Positions 41,438 through 49,977 of a stretch of 51,013 bases of DNA are shown here, piece by piece (within the stretch, counting starts at the first letter, position 1; each line of letters begins with the position of its first letter). Location: positions 1-51,013 of the forward strand of contig JAYVSU010000130.1 in assembly GCA_043775055.1 (NCBI GenBank), given 5' to 3'. This stretch comes from Aalborgiella sp043775055. GTDB lineage: Bacteria > Pseudomonadota > Gammaproteobacteria > Burkholderiales > Burkholderiaceae_C. The notes under the pieces were generated by a model. The model was not told where the DNA came from. It made no database searches and saw only the letters and a list, made by a program, of their open reading frames with translations. The position numbers were made by a program, and so were the translations under genes.

Positions 41438-42961
41438 ATGATGAAAACAATCAACACATCAACCACATTGACGGCTCCCAAAACAAATGCCGCCAGCGGC
41501 TGGTTGACGGTGCTGTTGCTTCTCACTATAGCAACCGTTGCGGGCTTGCTGGCCTTTGATTACGTGACCTTGACCAGTCTGGCCATGATTTATGTTTTGG
41601 CGGTGGTGATTGCCGCCTACCAGTTGGACTGGGTGAAGTCTGCGGTTTGCGCCGTTTTTGCAGCCACGGCGTTAAACTTCTTTTTTGTGCCGCCGCGCTG
41701 GACGTTTGAGATCGAAAGTCCAGAGCACTTTATCGGTTTAATTGCGATGTTGGCGGTGGCTTTGGCCATCAGTACGCTGGCCGCCAAGCTGCGCCAGGAA
41801 ACCAAACTGGCTCACTTAAATGCGCGGCGCGCCCAGCAGCTGCAACTGCTCGCCAGCGCTTTGGCGGATGCCAGCACGCCTGTACAAGTACAGAACTTGG
41901 GACAGCAAGCTTTGACTGATGCCTTTATCGGCCCATGCAGTGTGCTTTTGACCAATGCAAAAAATGAACTGTTTCAAAACGCAGAAGTTTCAAAACTATC
42001 GCAAAACGTTTTGGATGGTTTGCAGGGATGCATGAAAGAAGCCGCTGTACTTGGCCCTGGCACTGGCCGTTGGCCCGGCCTTGAGGCTTGGTATTTGCCC
42101 TTGGGTGACAAAGATCAATGGATGGGCGCAGCCAACATTGGCTCCGTCAAAGCACAAGATGACAGTGGACTGGAGCATGCAAAAGCCGTTTGTGCGCTTC
42201 TTGGGCAAGCATTGTGGCGTCAGCGCCTTGCAACGACGATGCTGTCGGCGCAACATGAGGCGCAGCGCCAGCAACTGCAAAGTACTTTTTTGGCCGCCGT
42301 GTCACATGATTTGCGCACGCCGCTGGCCGCCATCGTCGGCGCCGCTTCTGCCCTACAGACTCAACACGACAAACTTGATGGCGCGGAGCAAGAGCGCTTA
42401 CTGGGCAGTATTATGAGCGAAGCCAACTATCTGTCCACTTTGACTGAAAACACCTTACAAATGATGCGCTTGAACAGCACCACACAAACGCTGAAGCGGG
42501 ATTGGGAGTCGATTGAAGAAATTGTGGGCTCGGTGCTGGCGCGGGTGCGAGAGCGCGACCCACAGCGACGCATCAAATCTAAAGTGCCACACGACTTGCC
42601 ACTGGTCAAAGCAGACTCGATCTTGCTTGCGCAATTGATAAGCAATTTGCTGGATAACGCGCTGAAATACAGCCAAGATGCGGTGGAACTAACGGTGCAG
42701 GCCAACGCACAAGAGCTGTCCGTGACAGTCAAAGACCGTGGCCCTGGCATACCGGCGACGGAGTTGGACAATATTTTCAAACTTTATACACGCAGCGATT
42801 TAACGGGTCAGCACGGCACAGGTCTGGGTTTAGCACTGTGCCAAGCCATTGCCCAAGCGCACGGCGGGAAATTGGCTTACCGCCCCCGTGCAGGCGGCGG
42901 CAGTCACTTCTCACTCACCCTACCCATTGAAGCGCAGCCGGCAGGAAAGGAGTCACTATGA
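41438..42961 (+). CDS. KdpD-like sensor histidine kinase lacking the N-terminal KdpD/USP domains
   Basis: 507 residues, compared with about 890 for KdpD. It starts directly with the four-helix DUF4118 membrane domain (about 22-120: WLTVLLLLTIATVAGLLAF, NFFFVPPRWTFEI), then a GAF-like region (about 140-270), a HisKA domain with SHDLRTPLAAIVGAASAL and an HATPase domain (LDNALKYS, DRGPGIPATELD, GTGLGLALCQAIAQAHGG). Its stop overlaps the KdpE-like gene by 4 nt (ATGA). The K+-sensing Usp part is absent, so the signal may differ. Followed by kup two genes later. Confidence 0.9.
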   Translation: MMKTINTSTTLTAPKTNAASGWLTVLLLLTIATVAGLLAFDYVTLTSLAMIYVLAVVIAAYQLDWVKSAVCAVFAATALNFFFVPPRWTFEIESPEHFIGLIAMLAVALAISTLAAKLRQETKLAHLNARRAQQLQLLASALADASTPVQVQNLGQQALTDAFIGPCSVLLTNAKNELFQNAEVSKLSQNVLDGLQGCMKEAAVLGPGTGRWPGLEAWYLPLGDKDQWMGAANIGSVKAQDDSGLEHAKAVCALLGQALWRQRLATTMLSAQHEAQRQQLQSTFLAAVSHDLRTPLAAIVGAASALQTQHDKLDGAEQERLLGSIMSEANYLSTLTENTLQMMRLNSTTQTLKRDWESIEEIVGSVLARVRERDPQRRIKSKVPHDLPLVKADSILLAQLISNLLDNALKYSQDAVELTVQANAQELSVTVKDRGPGIPATELDNIFKLYTRSDLTGQHGTGLGLALCQAIAQAHGGKLAYRPRAGGGSHFSLTLPIEAQPAGKESL

Positions 42962-43644
42962 CACTCACCGTTTTAGTGGTGGAAGATGACCGTGAGATAC
43001 GGGCATTGATGCAGACAACGCTGTCGGTAGAAGGTTTTGAGGTTTTTACTGCCGTGACTTTGAGCGAGGCCAGCGCGATGGTTCGCCACAAAACGCCCGA
43101 TGTCATCGTGCTTGATTTAGGCTTACCTGATGGCGATGGCGTAGCTTTGGTCAATGAAGTGCGACAGCACCACAGCACGCCCATCATTGTGGTGTCTGCA
43201 CGGCATCAGGAAGAGCAAAAAATCAAATTACTCGATGCGGGTGCTGATGACTATTTGACCAAACCCTTCAGCGTGGCTGAATTGTTGGCGCGCATTCGGG
43301 TCGCGTTGCGGCACCGTGGCACAGCGCTGGCAGCAGCTATCACAGAGCATGCGTTGGACGATTTACGGGTTGACCTTGCCAACTATGTCGTACAACGGGA
43401 CGGTGAAGTACTGCATCTCACGCCGACCGAATTCAAACTGCTGGCACGCTTGGTGCGCAGTGCTGGCCGCGTCGTCACGCATCGCCAACTGCTCAGAGAT
43501 GTATGGGGCGCAGAATTCATTGAGCACACCCATTATTTACGGCTCTATATGGGGCAATTGCGGGCCAAAATTGAGCGTGACCCCGCCGAACCTCGGCATT
43601 TGCTGACTGAAACGGGTGTGGGCTATCGCTTGGCTGCCACTTAA
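42958..43644 (+). CDS. KdpE-like OmpR-family response regulator
   Basis: 228 residues. Receiver domain with the phospho-Asp in VIVLDLGLPDGDG and Lys in LTKPFSVAELLARI; C-terminal winged helix (about 130-228) with HLTPTEFKLLARLVRSAGRVV and LRDVWG. Coupled to the kinase by a 4-nt overlap. Probably regulates the following kup gene, as no kdpFABC genes are here. Confidence 0.9.
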   Translation: MTLTVLVVEDDREIRALMQTTLSVEGFEVFTAVTLSEASAMVRHKTPDVIVLDLGLPDGDGVALVNEVRQHHSTPIIVVSARHQEEQKIKLLDAGADDYLTKPFSVAELLARIRVALRHRGTALAAAITEHALDDLRVDLANYVVQRDGEVLHLTPTEFKLLARLVRSAGRVVTHRQLLRDVWGAEFIEHTHYLRLYMGQLRAKIERDPAEPRHLLTETGVGYRLAAT

Positions 43645-43664
43645 AGTCTCTTAAGATCACATCA

Positions 43665-43723
43665 ATGTAAAGTCCCTTATGCCTTCCTTATATGTAAAGA
43701 ATGACACTTCAGTCATCTTTACA
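43665..43723. promoter_or_regulatory. Inverted and direct TGTAAAG repeats upstream of kup
   Basis: ATGTAAAG occurs at 43665-43672 and 43692-43699, 27 nt apart. From 43693 TGTAAAGAATGAC pairs with GTCATCTTTACA (43712-43723) around a 6-nt loop, with one bulged base. It ends 14 nt before the kup start. No T-run follows, so not a terminator. Candidate operator for the upstream response regulator or a leader hairpin. Confidence 0.5.
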
Positions 43724-43737
43724 ACAAACGGATTGCA

Positions 43738-45615
43738 ATGAGCAAAAATTCGACAAGAGAAAGCGTAGCGGCCTTGACTTTGGGTGCTATGGGGGTTGTT
43801 TACGGTGACATTGGCACCAGCCCGCTGTACACCATGAAAGAGATTTTCAGCCCAGCGACTGGCATTCCACTAGATGCCGCGCACTTGATAGGCGCAGTCT
43901 CCGTCATCTTTTGGGGCTTGATGATGGTAGTGACGCTGAAATACGTCTTGCTCATCTTGCGTGCCGACAACCGTGGCGAAGGCGGCATCATGGCACTGAC
44001 CGCCTTGGCCGCCAATGCCGCTGGCAAAACCCCGCAAAAGCGCACCATTTTGTTGCTGATGGGTGTGTTTGGCGCCTCTTTGTTTTATGGCGACAGCGTC
44101 ATCACACCTGCCATATCCGTCCTCAGCGCCGTTGAGGGCTTAGAGGTCGTCACCCCACTGCTAAAGCCCTATGTGCTGCCAATTTCAGCAATCGTTCTGA
44201 TTGGTTTATTTGCGGTGCAACGATTTGGGACAAGTGTTGTGGGCAAGTTGTTTGGCCCCATCATCATGATATGGTTTGCTGTGTTGGCTTACACAGGCGT
44301 GGTTGAAATTGCCCAGCAACCCGAGATTTTAAATGCACTGAACCCGCTGTACGCTTTCAATTTTCTGCAGGCTCAAGGCTGGCACATGTTTGTGGCTGTG
44401 GGTGCCATTGTTTTGGCATTTACAGGGGCGGAAGCACTCTATGCCGATATGGGGCATTTTGGCAAAAAACCAATTCAATACGCTTGGTTAGGTCTGGTTT
44501 TACCAGCTTTGACCGTTCACTACATGGGCCAAGGTGCGTTGTTGATGCGTGACCCCTCGGCGCTGGAGAACCCCTTTTACCGCATGTTCCCGCAAGTTTG
44601 GCTGATTCCAGCCGTCGTCTTGGCCACCCTGGCCACCATCATTGCCTCGCAAGCGGTGATTTCTGGCGCTTACTCAATGACCAAACAGGCGATTCAGCTT
44701 GGTTTGCTGCCACGAATGCAGGTTTTGTACACATCAACCAAGGAAGTCGGGCAGATTTACATGCCCGAGGTGAATTGGTTGCTGCTGGTTGCCGTTTTAC
44801 TGGCTGTTTTTGGTTTTGGCAGCTCGACAGCGCTGGCCTCGGCCTACGGCATTGCCGTGACGGTGACGATGCTGATTACCACCGCCCTCACCTTCTTTGT
44901 GGTGCGCCACGGCTGGGGTTACCCACTGCCAGTGGCTTTGGCTGCAACTGGCGTATTTTTAGCATTGGATGCGTTGCTGGTCATCTCTTGTTCACTCAAA
45001 TTCATGCAAGGCGGTTGGTTTCCGTTGGTCATGGGCATCGCCATTTTCACCATCATGGCGACTTGGAAGCGTGGGCGTGAATTGCTGGTTGACAGTATTC
45101 GCCATGACGACCCTGAGCTTTTGCCATTTGTCTCCGCGCTGTCTGCAGACAGCATTCACTGTGTGTCGCGTACTGCTGTCTACGCAGTAGCCAACCCAGA
45201 CACCGTCCCGCAAGCGCTCTTACACAACATCAAACACAACCAAGTCTTGCATGAGCGCAATGTGATTTTGACCGTTGTTTTTCACGATGTGCCTTGGATT
45301 TCCTTCTCAGAGCGCGTCAAAGTGTCAACGTTGACACCAAGCTTTTGGAAAGTAGAAGTTCATTACGGCTTCAAAAACACGCCAGACATTCCCAAAGCAC
45401 TGGAACTTTGCCAAGCGCATGGCTTAGCGATCAATTTATTTGAGACCTCGTACTTTTTAAGCCGAGAAATCGTCGTGCCGACAAAAGGCGCTGGCATGGC
45501 CAATTGGCGCGAAGCTTTGTTTGCTTTGATGTCCAGAAACGCTGGCAGCGTGGCTGACTTCTTCCGCCTACCCAACAATTGCGTGATTGAACTGGGGACG
45601 CGGGTTCAGATTTGA
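43738..45615 (+). CDS. kup: Low-affinity potassium transporter Kup
   Basis: 625 residues, twelve predicted membrane helices (about 10-430) and a cytoplasmic C-terminal domain. The family start GAMGVVYGDIGTSPLYTMKE is intact, with GIMALTALAANAAGK and FGASLFYGDSVITPAISVLSAVEGL following. K+:H+ symport. It follows the KdpDE-like pair by 93 nt; the inverted repeat at 43693-43723 is in its leader. Convergent with the SIMPL gene, 5 nt apart. Confidence 0.96.
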   Translation: MSKNSTRESVAALTLGAMGVVYGDIGTSPLYTMKEIFSPATGIPLDAAHLIGAVSVIFWGLMMVVTLKYVLLILRADNRGEGGIMALTALAANAAGKTPQKRTILLLMGVFGASLFYGDSVITPAISVLSAVEGLEVVTPLLKPYVLPISAIVLIGLFAVQRFGTSVVGKLFGPIIMIWFAVLAYTGVVEIAQQPEILNALNPLYAFNFLQAQGWHMFVAVGAIVLAFTGAEALYADMGHFGKKPIQYAWLGLVLPALTVHYMGQGALLMRDPSALENPFYRMFPQVWLIPAVVLATLATIIASQAVISGAYSMTKQAIQLGLLPRMQVLYTSTKEVGQIYMPEVNWLLLVAVLLAVFGFGSSTALASAYGIAVTVTMLITTALTFFVVRHGWGYPLPVALAATGVFLALDALLVISCSLKFMQGGWFPLVMGIAIFTIMATWKRGRELLVDSIRHDDPELLPFVSALSADSIHCVSRTAVYAVANPDTVPQALLHNIKHNQVLHERNVILTVVFHDVPWISFSERVKVSTLTPSFWKVEVHYGFKNTPDIPKALELCQAHGLAINLFETSYFLSREIVVPTKGAGMANWREALFALMSRNAGSVADFFRLPNNCVIELGTRVQI

Positions 45616-45620
45616 CGAGT

Positions 45621-46331
45621 CTATTTCAGCTGTACTGAGCCATTCACCGTCACCACGACCGTGCTTTTGCCGGCCTCAACCGGCACAGGAGCGGCTTCCG
45701 CCATCTGTGCACGCGCCATGCTCATGACCTGCGGGCGCGGGTTGTAGCCTTGGTCAGCCGCGTTCACCGAAACCTCGCGCAAGCTGTAGCTGCCAAAGCC
45801 AAAACCTTTGGCAATGTCTGCCGCTTTGGCTTTGAAACGCTCAATGGCGATGCTTTGGGCAGCGCCTTCAGACTGGGTGCGCTGCTCGCGGCTCAGGCTA
45901 AAAGCCACGTTGGCGATGGTTAAGGTTTGAATTTTGCCGGCTGCAGCGCTGATGCGGGCGAAGTCTCGGCCCTCTAAAACCAGCTCGGTGCTGCCTTGCC
46001 AGCCGTTGATTTTGCCGTCTTTGCCGTAGCGTGGATACAAGCTGAAATTGCCTGTACGCACGTCCAGTTGTCCAGCTTGAGCTGTTTTTTTAGCTTCTGC
46101 CAAAGCTGCGTCCAGTGCTGTTTTAAGCTGGTTTTGTACGGTAGACGCATCGACCGCTTCGCGCGTCGTGTTGAGGCTGATGGACAGCAGGTCTTGCTGC
46201 ACCTCGACCGAGCCATTAGCAGACAGCTGTGCCACGTTGAGTGATTGAATATTGCCTATATTTTGTGCAAAAATGGCTGTAGCCGGCGTAAATACTAGCA
46301 ATACTGCTATAAATTTAGATTGTATTTTCAT
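45621..46331 (-). CDS. SIMPL-domain (YggE-like) secreted protein with repeat-derived signal peptide
   Basis: 236 residues. Signal peptide MKIQSKFIAVLLVFTPATAI followed by a cut near FAQ; codons 4-19 are a copy of the 48-bp repeat (46275-46322). The mature part is a DUF541/SIMPL domain: ISLNTTREAVDASTVQNQLK, GWQGSTELVLEGRDF and VAFSLSREQR. Periplasmic proteins of this family have been linked to oxidative-stress tolerance; mechanism is unknown. Start fixed by ATG 46329-46331, the only one giving a signal peptide. Confidence 0.88.
   Translation of the reverse strand: MKIQSKFIAVLLVFTPATAIFAQNIGNIQSLNVAQLSANGSVEVQQDLLSISLNTTREAVDASTVQNQLKTALDAALAEAKKTAQAGQLDVRTGNFSLYPRYGKDGKINGWQGSTELVLEGRDFARISAAAGKIQTLTIANVAFSLSREQRTQSEGAAQSIAIERFKAKAADIAKGFGFGSYSLREVSVNAADQGYNPRPQVMSMARAQMAEAAPVPVEAGKSTVVVTVNGSVQLK
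46275..46322 (-). repeat. Dispersed 48-bp repeat, copy 13, encoding a signal peptide
   Basis: Minus orientation; right half ACGCCGGCTACAGCC intact, left half CTAAATTTATAGC. The usual stop codon 8 is TTG. Read in the TPAT frame it gives the hydrophobic core and end of the signal peptide (SKFIAVLLVFTPATA). Confidence 0.85.
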
Positions 46332-46405
46332 GATATTAGCTGCCTTGAACTATTTGAGTTCTAGCATTGTACGAAGCACAACGGGTGTGGGCTTAGGCCT
46401 GCGAT

Positions 46406-46816
46406 TTAGCGCTGATGCAGTAACTGCTGGCGCAACTCGCGTAACTCTTCTGGGCTCAGGCGCTTTTCGTTCAATTTCGGCACGGCAATGACCACTTCGG
46501 CCAATTTCCGCCCATTTTTTGACACCTCTGCATTGGGGATGGCTGCAACTGTCCCGCCAGTGGGTAAATTGCCTTTTTGCATTTTGTCCTCTGACTTGAG
46601 CGGCAACTCATCTTTGCGTGCAAACTTGGCTTGTTGGCGCGTCACGCTGTTGGGCTCCTGCGCCAAACTGATCTGCGGCATCACGGTTGCCAATACCATG
46701 CCCAGTCCCATGCTGACGCTGGCTCCTGTGGCGTCAAACGCCAACCACCCGACCCGATAAGGGGCGAGACGCAGGCTTTTTGTTAAAAAAGAGGGGCGAG
46801 ATAATTTGAATTTCAT
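46406..46816 (-). CDS. Secreted or membrane-anchored protein of unknown function
   Basis: 136 residues. A basic N-terminus is followed by one hydrophobic stretch at about residues 30-52 (SVSMGLGMVLATVMPQISLAQ), ending in a possible signal-peptidase site (SLAQ-E). The rest is charged, ending LSPEELRELRQQLLHQR, a motif seen at the C-terminus of several small Comamonadaceae proteins. No family recognised. It is divergent from ompR, whose promoter region holds a large inverted repeat. Confidence 0.65.
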   Translation of the reverse strand: MKFKLSRPSFLTKSLRLAPYRVGWLAFDATGASVSMGLGMVLATVMPQISLAQEPNSVTRQQAKFARKDELPLKSEDKMQKGNLPTGGTVAAIPNAEVSKNGRKLAEVVIAVPKLNEKRLSPEELRELRQQLLHQR

Positions 46817-46949
46817 AGGACTACAACGTTGACTTTAATTCATCAGTGCACGATAAATTGTTCAAAAAACCGTAAATGTTGTGGACTAATTGGCAAGTTT
46901 TGTAAGTAAATGTCATGACTCAGCGCATTTCCCCGTAACTCGTCTTTTC

Positions 46950-46982
46950 ATGTTACAAATTTCGAATTTGTATTTGTAACAT
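46950..46982. promoter_or_regulatory. Perfect 11-bp inverted repeat upstream of ompR
   Basis: ATGTTACAAAT (46950-46960) and ATTTGTAACAT (46972-46982), 11-nt spacer. It contains GTTACA/TGTAAC cores, similar to OmpR half-sites in enterobacteria, though those are direct repeats. It lies 53 nt upstream of the ompR ATG and may serve autoregulation. The rest of 46817-47035 is AT-rich and gene-free. Confidence 0.5.
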
Positions 46983-47035
46983 TGGCCCAAGTTGATGTAA
47001 GCTTCTTAACAACTCTTCTTGATAGGTTAAATTTT

Positions 47036-47776
47036 ATGACTCAAACTCCCGCACGCTCTAACCGTATTTTGGTGGTTGACGACGACACACGCATCCGTGA
47101 TTTGCTGCGCCGTTACCTGACGCAAGAAGGCTTCGACGTCATTTTGGCGGAAGACGGCAAAGCGCTAGACCGCTTTTTGCAACGCGAAACCGTTGATTTG
47201 ATCGTCTTGGACTTGATGATGCCGGGTGAAGACGGTTTGTCCATTTGCCGCCGCCTGCGCGCTGCCAACAATGCCATTCCGATCATCATGCTGACGGCCA
47301 AAGGTGAGGATGTGGACCGGATCGTCGGTTTGGAAGTAGGCGCTGATGATTATTTGAGTAAACCCTTCAATCCACGCGAATTGCTGGCCCGTGTCCACGC
47401 CGTGCTACGCCGCCGCCCAACGCCAGAAGCGCCGGGTGCGCCATCGGCTGACGACAGCCCGGTCAAGTTTGGCGATTTTGTTTTTGACATGGCTGCGCGT
47501 AGTTTGACCAAAAATGGTGAAGATTTGCCGTTGACCACAGGCGAATTTGCCATGTTAAAGACCTTGGTTCGCCACCCGCGCCAGCCCATGTCTCGCGACA
47601 AATTGGCCCAACTGGCCCGTGGCCGTGAGTTTGAAGCCTTTGACCGCAGCTTGGATGTGCAAATTTCCCGTTTGCGCAAGCTGATTGAGATTGACCCCGC
47701 CAAGCCACGCCACATCCAAACTGTGTGGGGTGTGGGCTATGTTTTTGTGCCAGATACTGAACACTCAGCGCAGTAA
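47036..47776 (+). CDS. ompR: OmpR-family response regulator
   Basis: 246 residues from ATG 47036 (an upstream TTG in frame only adds 18 unlikely residues). Receiver: phospho-Asp in LIVLDLMMPGEDG, Lys in LSKPFNPRELLARV. DNA-binding winged helix: LPLTTGEFAMLKTLVRHPRQPMSRDKLAQLARGREFEAFDRSLDVQ is split by the recognition helix and shows the OmpR-specific RSLDVQISRLRKLIE. The envZ kinase follows 25 nt later. Confidence 0.93.
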   Translation: MTQTPARSNRILVVDDDTRIRDLLRRYLTQEGFDVILAEDGKALDRFLQRETVDLIVLDLMMPGEDGLSICRRLRAANNAIPIIMLTAKGEDVDRIVGLEVGADDYLSKPFNPRELLARVHAVLRRRPTPEAPGAPSADDSPVKFGDFVFDMAARSLTKNGEDLPLTTGEFAMLKTLVRHPRQPMSRDKLAQLARGREFEAFDRSLDVQISRLRKLIEIDPAKPRHIQTVWGVGYVFVPDTEHSAQ

Positions 47777-47801
47777 TTCAACGCCATAAACGAGAACGCG
47801 C

Positions 47802-49352
47802 TTGAACAGACTTTTACAGATCAGTCTATTTTGGCGCACCTTCGTGCTGTTGGTGCTCTTGCTGCTGACCTCGTCTGTCGCGTGGCTGTTGACTTTTCGC
47901 ACCCTAGAGACTGAATCGCGCGCGCTGCAGTCTGCCCGACAAATCAGCTCTGCCGTCAATTTGACGCGCAGCTCACTTGTGCACGCTGACGCGATTTACC
48001 GTCAAGCGCTGATCAAAAATATCTCAGACCAAGAAGGCTTGCACATCCGACCGCGTGAAACTACGGACAAAGTAACGCCCTACCCGCAAGACCAACATCA
48101 TTTGCAGCTGCAGCAAGAATTGCAGAAAAAACTGGGCAACGGCACAGTGATTTCAAGCAAGGTCAATGGCGAAACTGGTTTGTGGGTCAGCTTTGCGATT
48201 CAGGGTGACGAATATTGGCTGCAAACTGAATTAGACCGTTTTGAGCCCGTCAGCAGCCAAGCTTGGCTGTATTGGGTGGCTATGGCGATTGCATTGTCTT
48301 TGGTCGGTGCTGCCGTGATTGCAGGTTTGATCAATCGCCCCTTGAAGCTGCTGTCACAAGCCGCCAACAGCGTGCGTATGGGTAATTTTGCGGGTTCGCG
48401 CTTGGATGAGGGCGTGCTGACCACCGAAGTGGGTAATGTGTTTCGTGGCTTTAACCAGATGACGGATCAGCTGTCAAAAGTTGAGGCTGACCGCACCGTC
48501 ATGTTGGCGGGTATTTCACATGACTTGCGCACGCCGCTCGCTAGGCTGCGTTTAGAAACCGAGCTCAGCGTTTCAGACGAAGCTGCACGCAACGAAATGT
48601 CGACCGATATTGACCAAATTAACGGCATCATCGGCAAGTTTTTGGATTACGCTCGGCCAAGCAATGTGATTGAACTCAAACCGGTTATCTTGGCTGAGAT
48701 TGTGGAACAAGCGGCTCAAGCCGCATTGGCCAGTGCCAAAGATTTACAAGATTTGGTGGTTGAACAACACATTTCGCCTAATTTGCGAGTCATGGCTGAC
48801 CCCGTGGAGCTCATGCGCGTCATGTCTAACTTGCTGGAGAATGCCAGACGCTACGGCAAATCAGCCATGACTTTGCATGAGTTCGCCTCCTTTTCCACCC
48901 CGAATGATGTCGTCCATGACCAAAGTTGGGCTGAGACGCAGTTTTTTGAAGAAGGCGTTGAAGTGGCGCGCGTTGAGATCAATGCACTCGTCCAAGGCGA
49001 ATGGGTGGTACTGTCGGTTCGCGACCACGGCACAGGCGTTCCTCCCAATGTGCTAAACCAGTTGAAAACCCCATTTTTCCGCGCCAACAATGCCCGCAGC
49101 GACGTGACCGGTTCTGGCTTGGGTTTGGCCATCGTCGAAAAAACCGTACAAGGCATGCAAGGCAAAATGAAATTGTCCAACGTGGAAGCGCATACCGAGC
49201 CGAATGCCAAACACGTCTTCGGTGCTTTGACGCCCTACAGCGGTTTTTTGGTACAAATCAGCCTCAAACTTCCGCCTATGCAGCAGTTGGTTGCATCAAA
49301 CAGCAAATCAGCCTCTAAAGTATCCATTGCACCGCGTTTACAAAGCAGTTGA
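47802..49352 (+). CDS. envZ: EnvZ-like sensor histidine kinase
   Basis: 516 residues from TTG 47802; no ATG fits, and the N-terminal membrane helix (FWRTFVLLVLLLLTSSVAWLL) starts within ten residues. A periplasmic domain (about 40-155), second helix near 160-180, HAMP, HisKA with the phosphate-accepting His in GISHDLRTPLARL (about residue 235) and HATPase (LENARRYG, DHGTGVPPNVLN, GSGLGLAIVEK) follow. It is longer than E. coli EnvZ (450) by an inserted stretch in the ATPase lid and a C-terminal tail. Partner of OmpR by gene order. Confidence 0.92.
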   Translation: MNRLLQISLFWRTFVLLVLLLLTSSVAWLLTFRTLETESRALQSARQISSAVNLTRSSLVHADAIYRQALIKNISDQEGLHIRPRETTDKVTPYPQDQHHLQLQQELQKKLGNGTVISSKVNGETGLWVSFAIQGDEYWLQTELDRFEPVSSQAWLYWVAMAIALSLVGAAVIAGLINRPLKLLSQAANSVRMGNFAGSRLDEGVLTTEVGNVFRGFNQMTDQLSKVEADRTVMLAGISHDLRTPLARLRLETELSVSDEAARNEMSTDIDQINGIIGKFLDYARPSNVIELKPVILAEIVEQAAQAALASAKDLQDLVVEQHISPNLRVMADPVELMRVMSNLLENARRYGKSAMTLHEFASFSTPNDVVHDQSWAETQFFEEGVEVARVEINALVQGEWVVLSVRDHGTGVPPNVLNQLKTPFFRANNARSDVTGSGLGLAIVEKTVQGMQGKMKLSNVEAHTEPNAKHVFGALTPYSGFLVQISLKLPPMQQLVASNSKSASKVSIAPRLQSS

Positions 49353-49387
49353 CGGATATGCAGTTGACCGACATTTAAGCGTTCTTT

Positions 49388-49867
49388 TTACGCGGCTTGA
49401 ATCAACACGACAGCCCGCGCTTCCATGCTTTTCCCCTCGCCCACAGGGCCCATTTTCTCCGCAGTTTTGGCTTTGACGTTAACGTCGCCAACAGGCATGT
49501 TCAGTGCCGCAGCTATCCGTGCGCGCATAGCGTCGATATAAGGCGCTAACTTAGGCGCTTGCGCTATTACCGTGCTGTCTAGGTTGATGATTTTGTAGCC
49601 TTTGTCTGCCAACAAAATGCCGGTGCGTTGCAGCAAGAGCCAAGAGTCTGCATCTTTAAAGTCGGCACTGGTGTCGGGGAAATGCCGGCCAATATCACCC
49701 AAAGCGGCAGCACCTAAAAGTGCGTCAGTGATAGCATGCAGCAAAACATCAGCATCCGAATGGCCGAGCAAACCGAGCGTGTGTGGAATCTCCACGCCAC
49801 CCAAGATCAATTTGCGCCCTGCCACCAAGGCATGCACGTCCCAACCTTCACCAATTCGAATATTCAT
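49388..49867 (-). CDS. ispF: 2-C-methyl-D-erythritol 2,4-cyclodiphosphate synthase
   Basis: 159 residues, the normal length. MEP-pathway enzyme releasing CMP to form the cyclic diphosphate. Metal ligands in GEGWDVHALV (D10, H12) and His of LLGHSDADVLLHAI, plus FPDTSADFKDADS and AKTAEKMGPVGEG. ispD, which usually precedes or is fused with it in betaproteobacteria, is not upstream here; the next gene upstream is a divergent Bug protein. Confidence 0.96.
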   Translation of the reverse strand: MNIRIGEGWDVHALVAGRKLILGGVEIPHTLGLLGHSDADVLLHAITDALLGAAALGDIGRHFPDTSADFKDADSWLLLQRTGILLADKGYKIINLDSTVIAQAPKLAPYIDAMRARIAAALNMPVGDVNVKAKTAEKMGPVGEGKSMEARAVVLIQAA

Positions 49868-49977
49868 AAACCTGCTTATGGAGTGTGTTTTTATGGATGT
49901 GTTTTTATGGATTTTAGGCGCAAGTCTTGCAACCTAGGCTAGACTTCACACAACATCATTTTTTTCGAGGATTCGTC

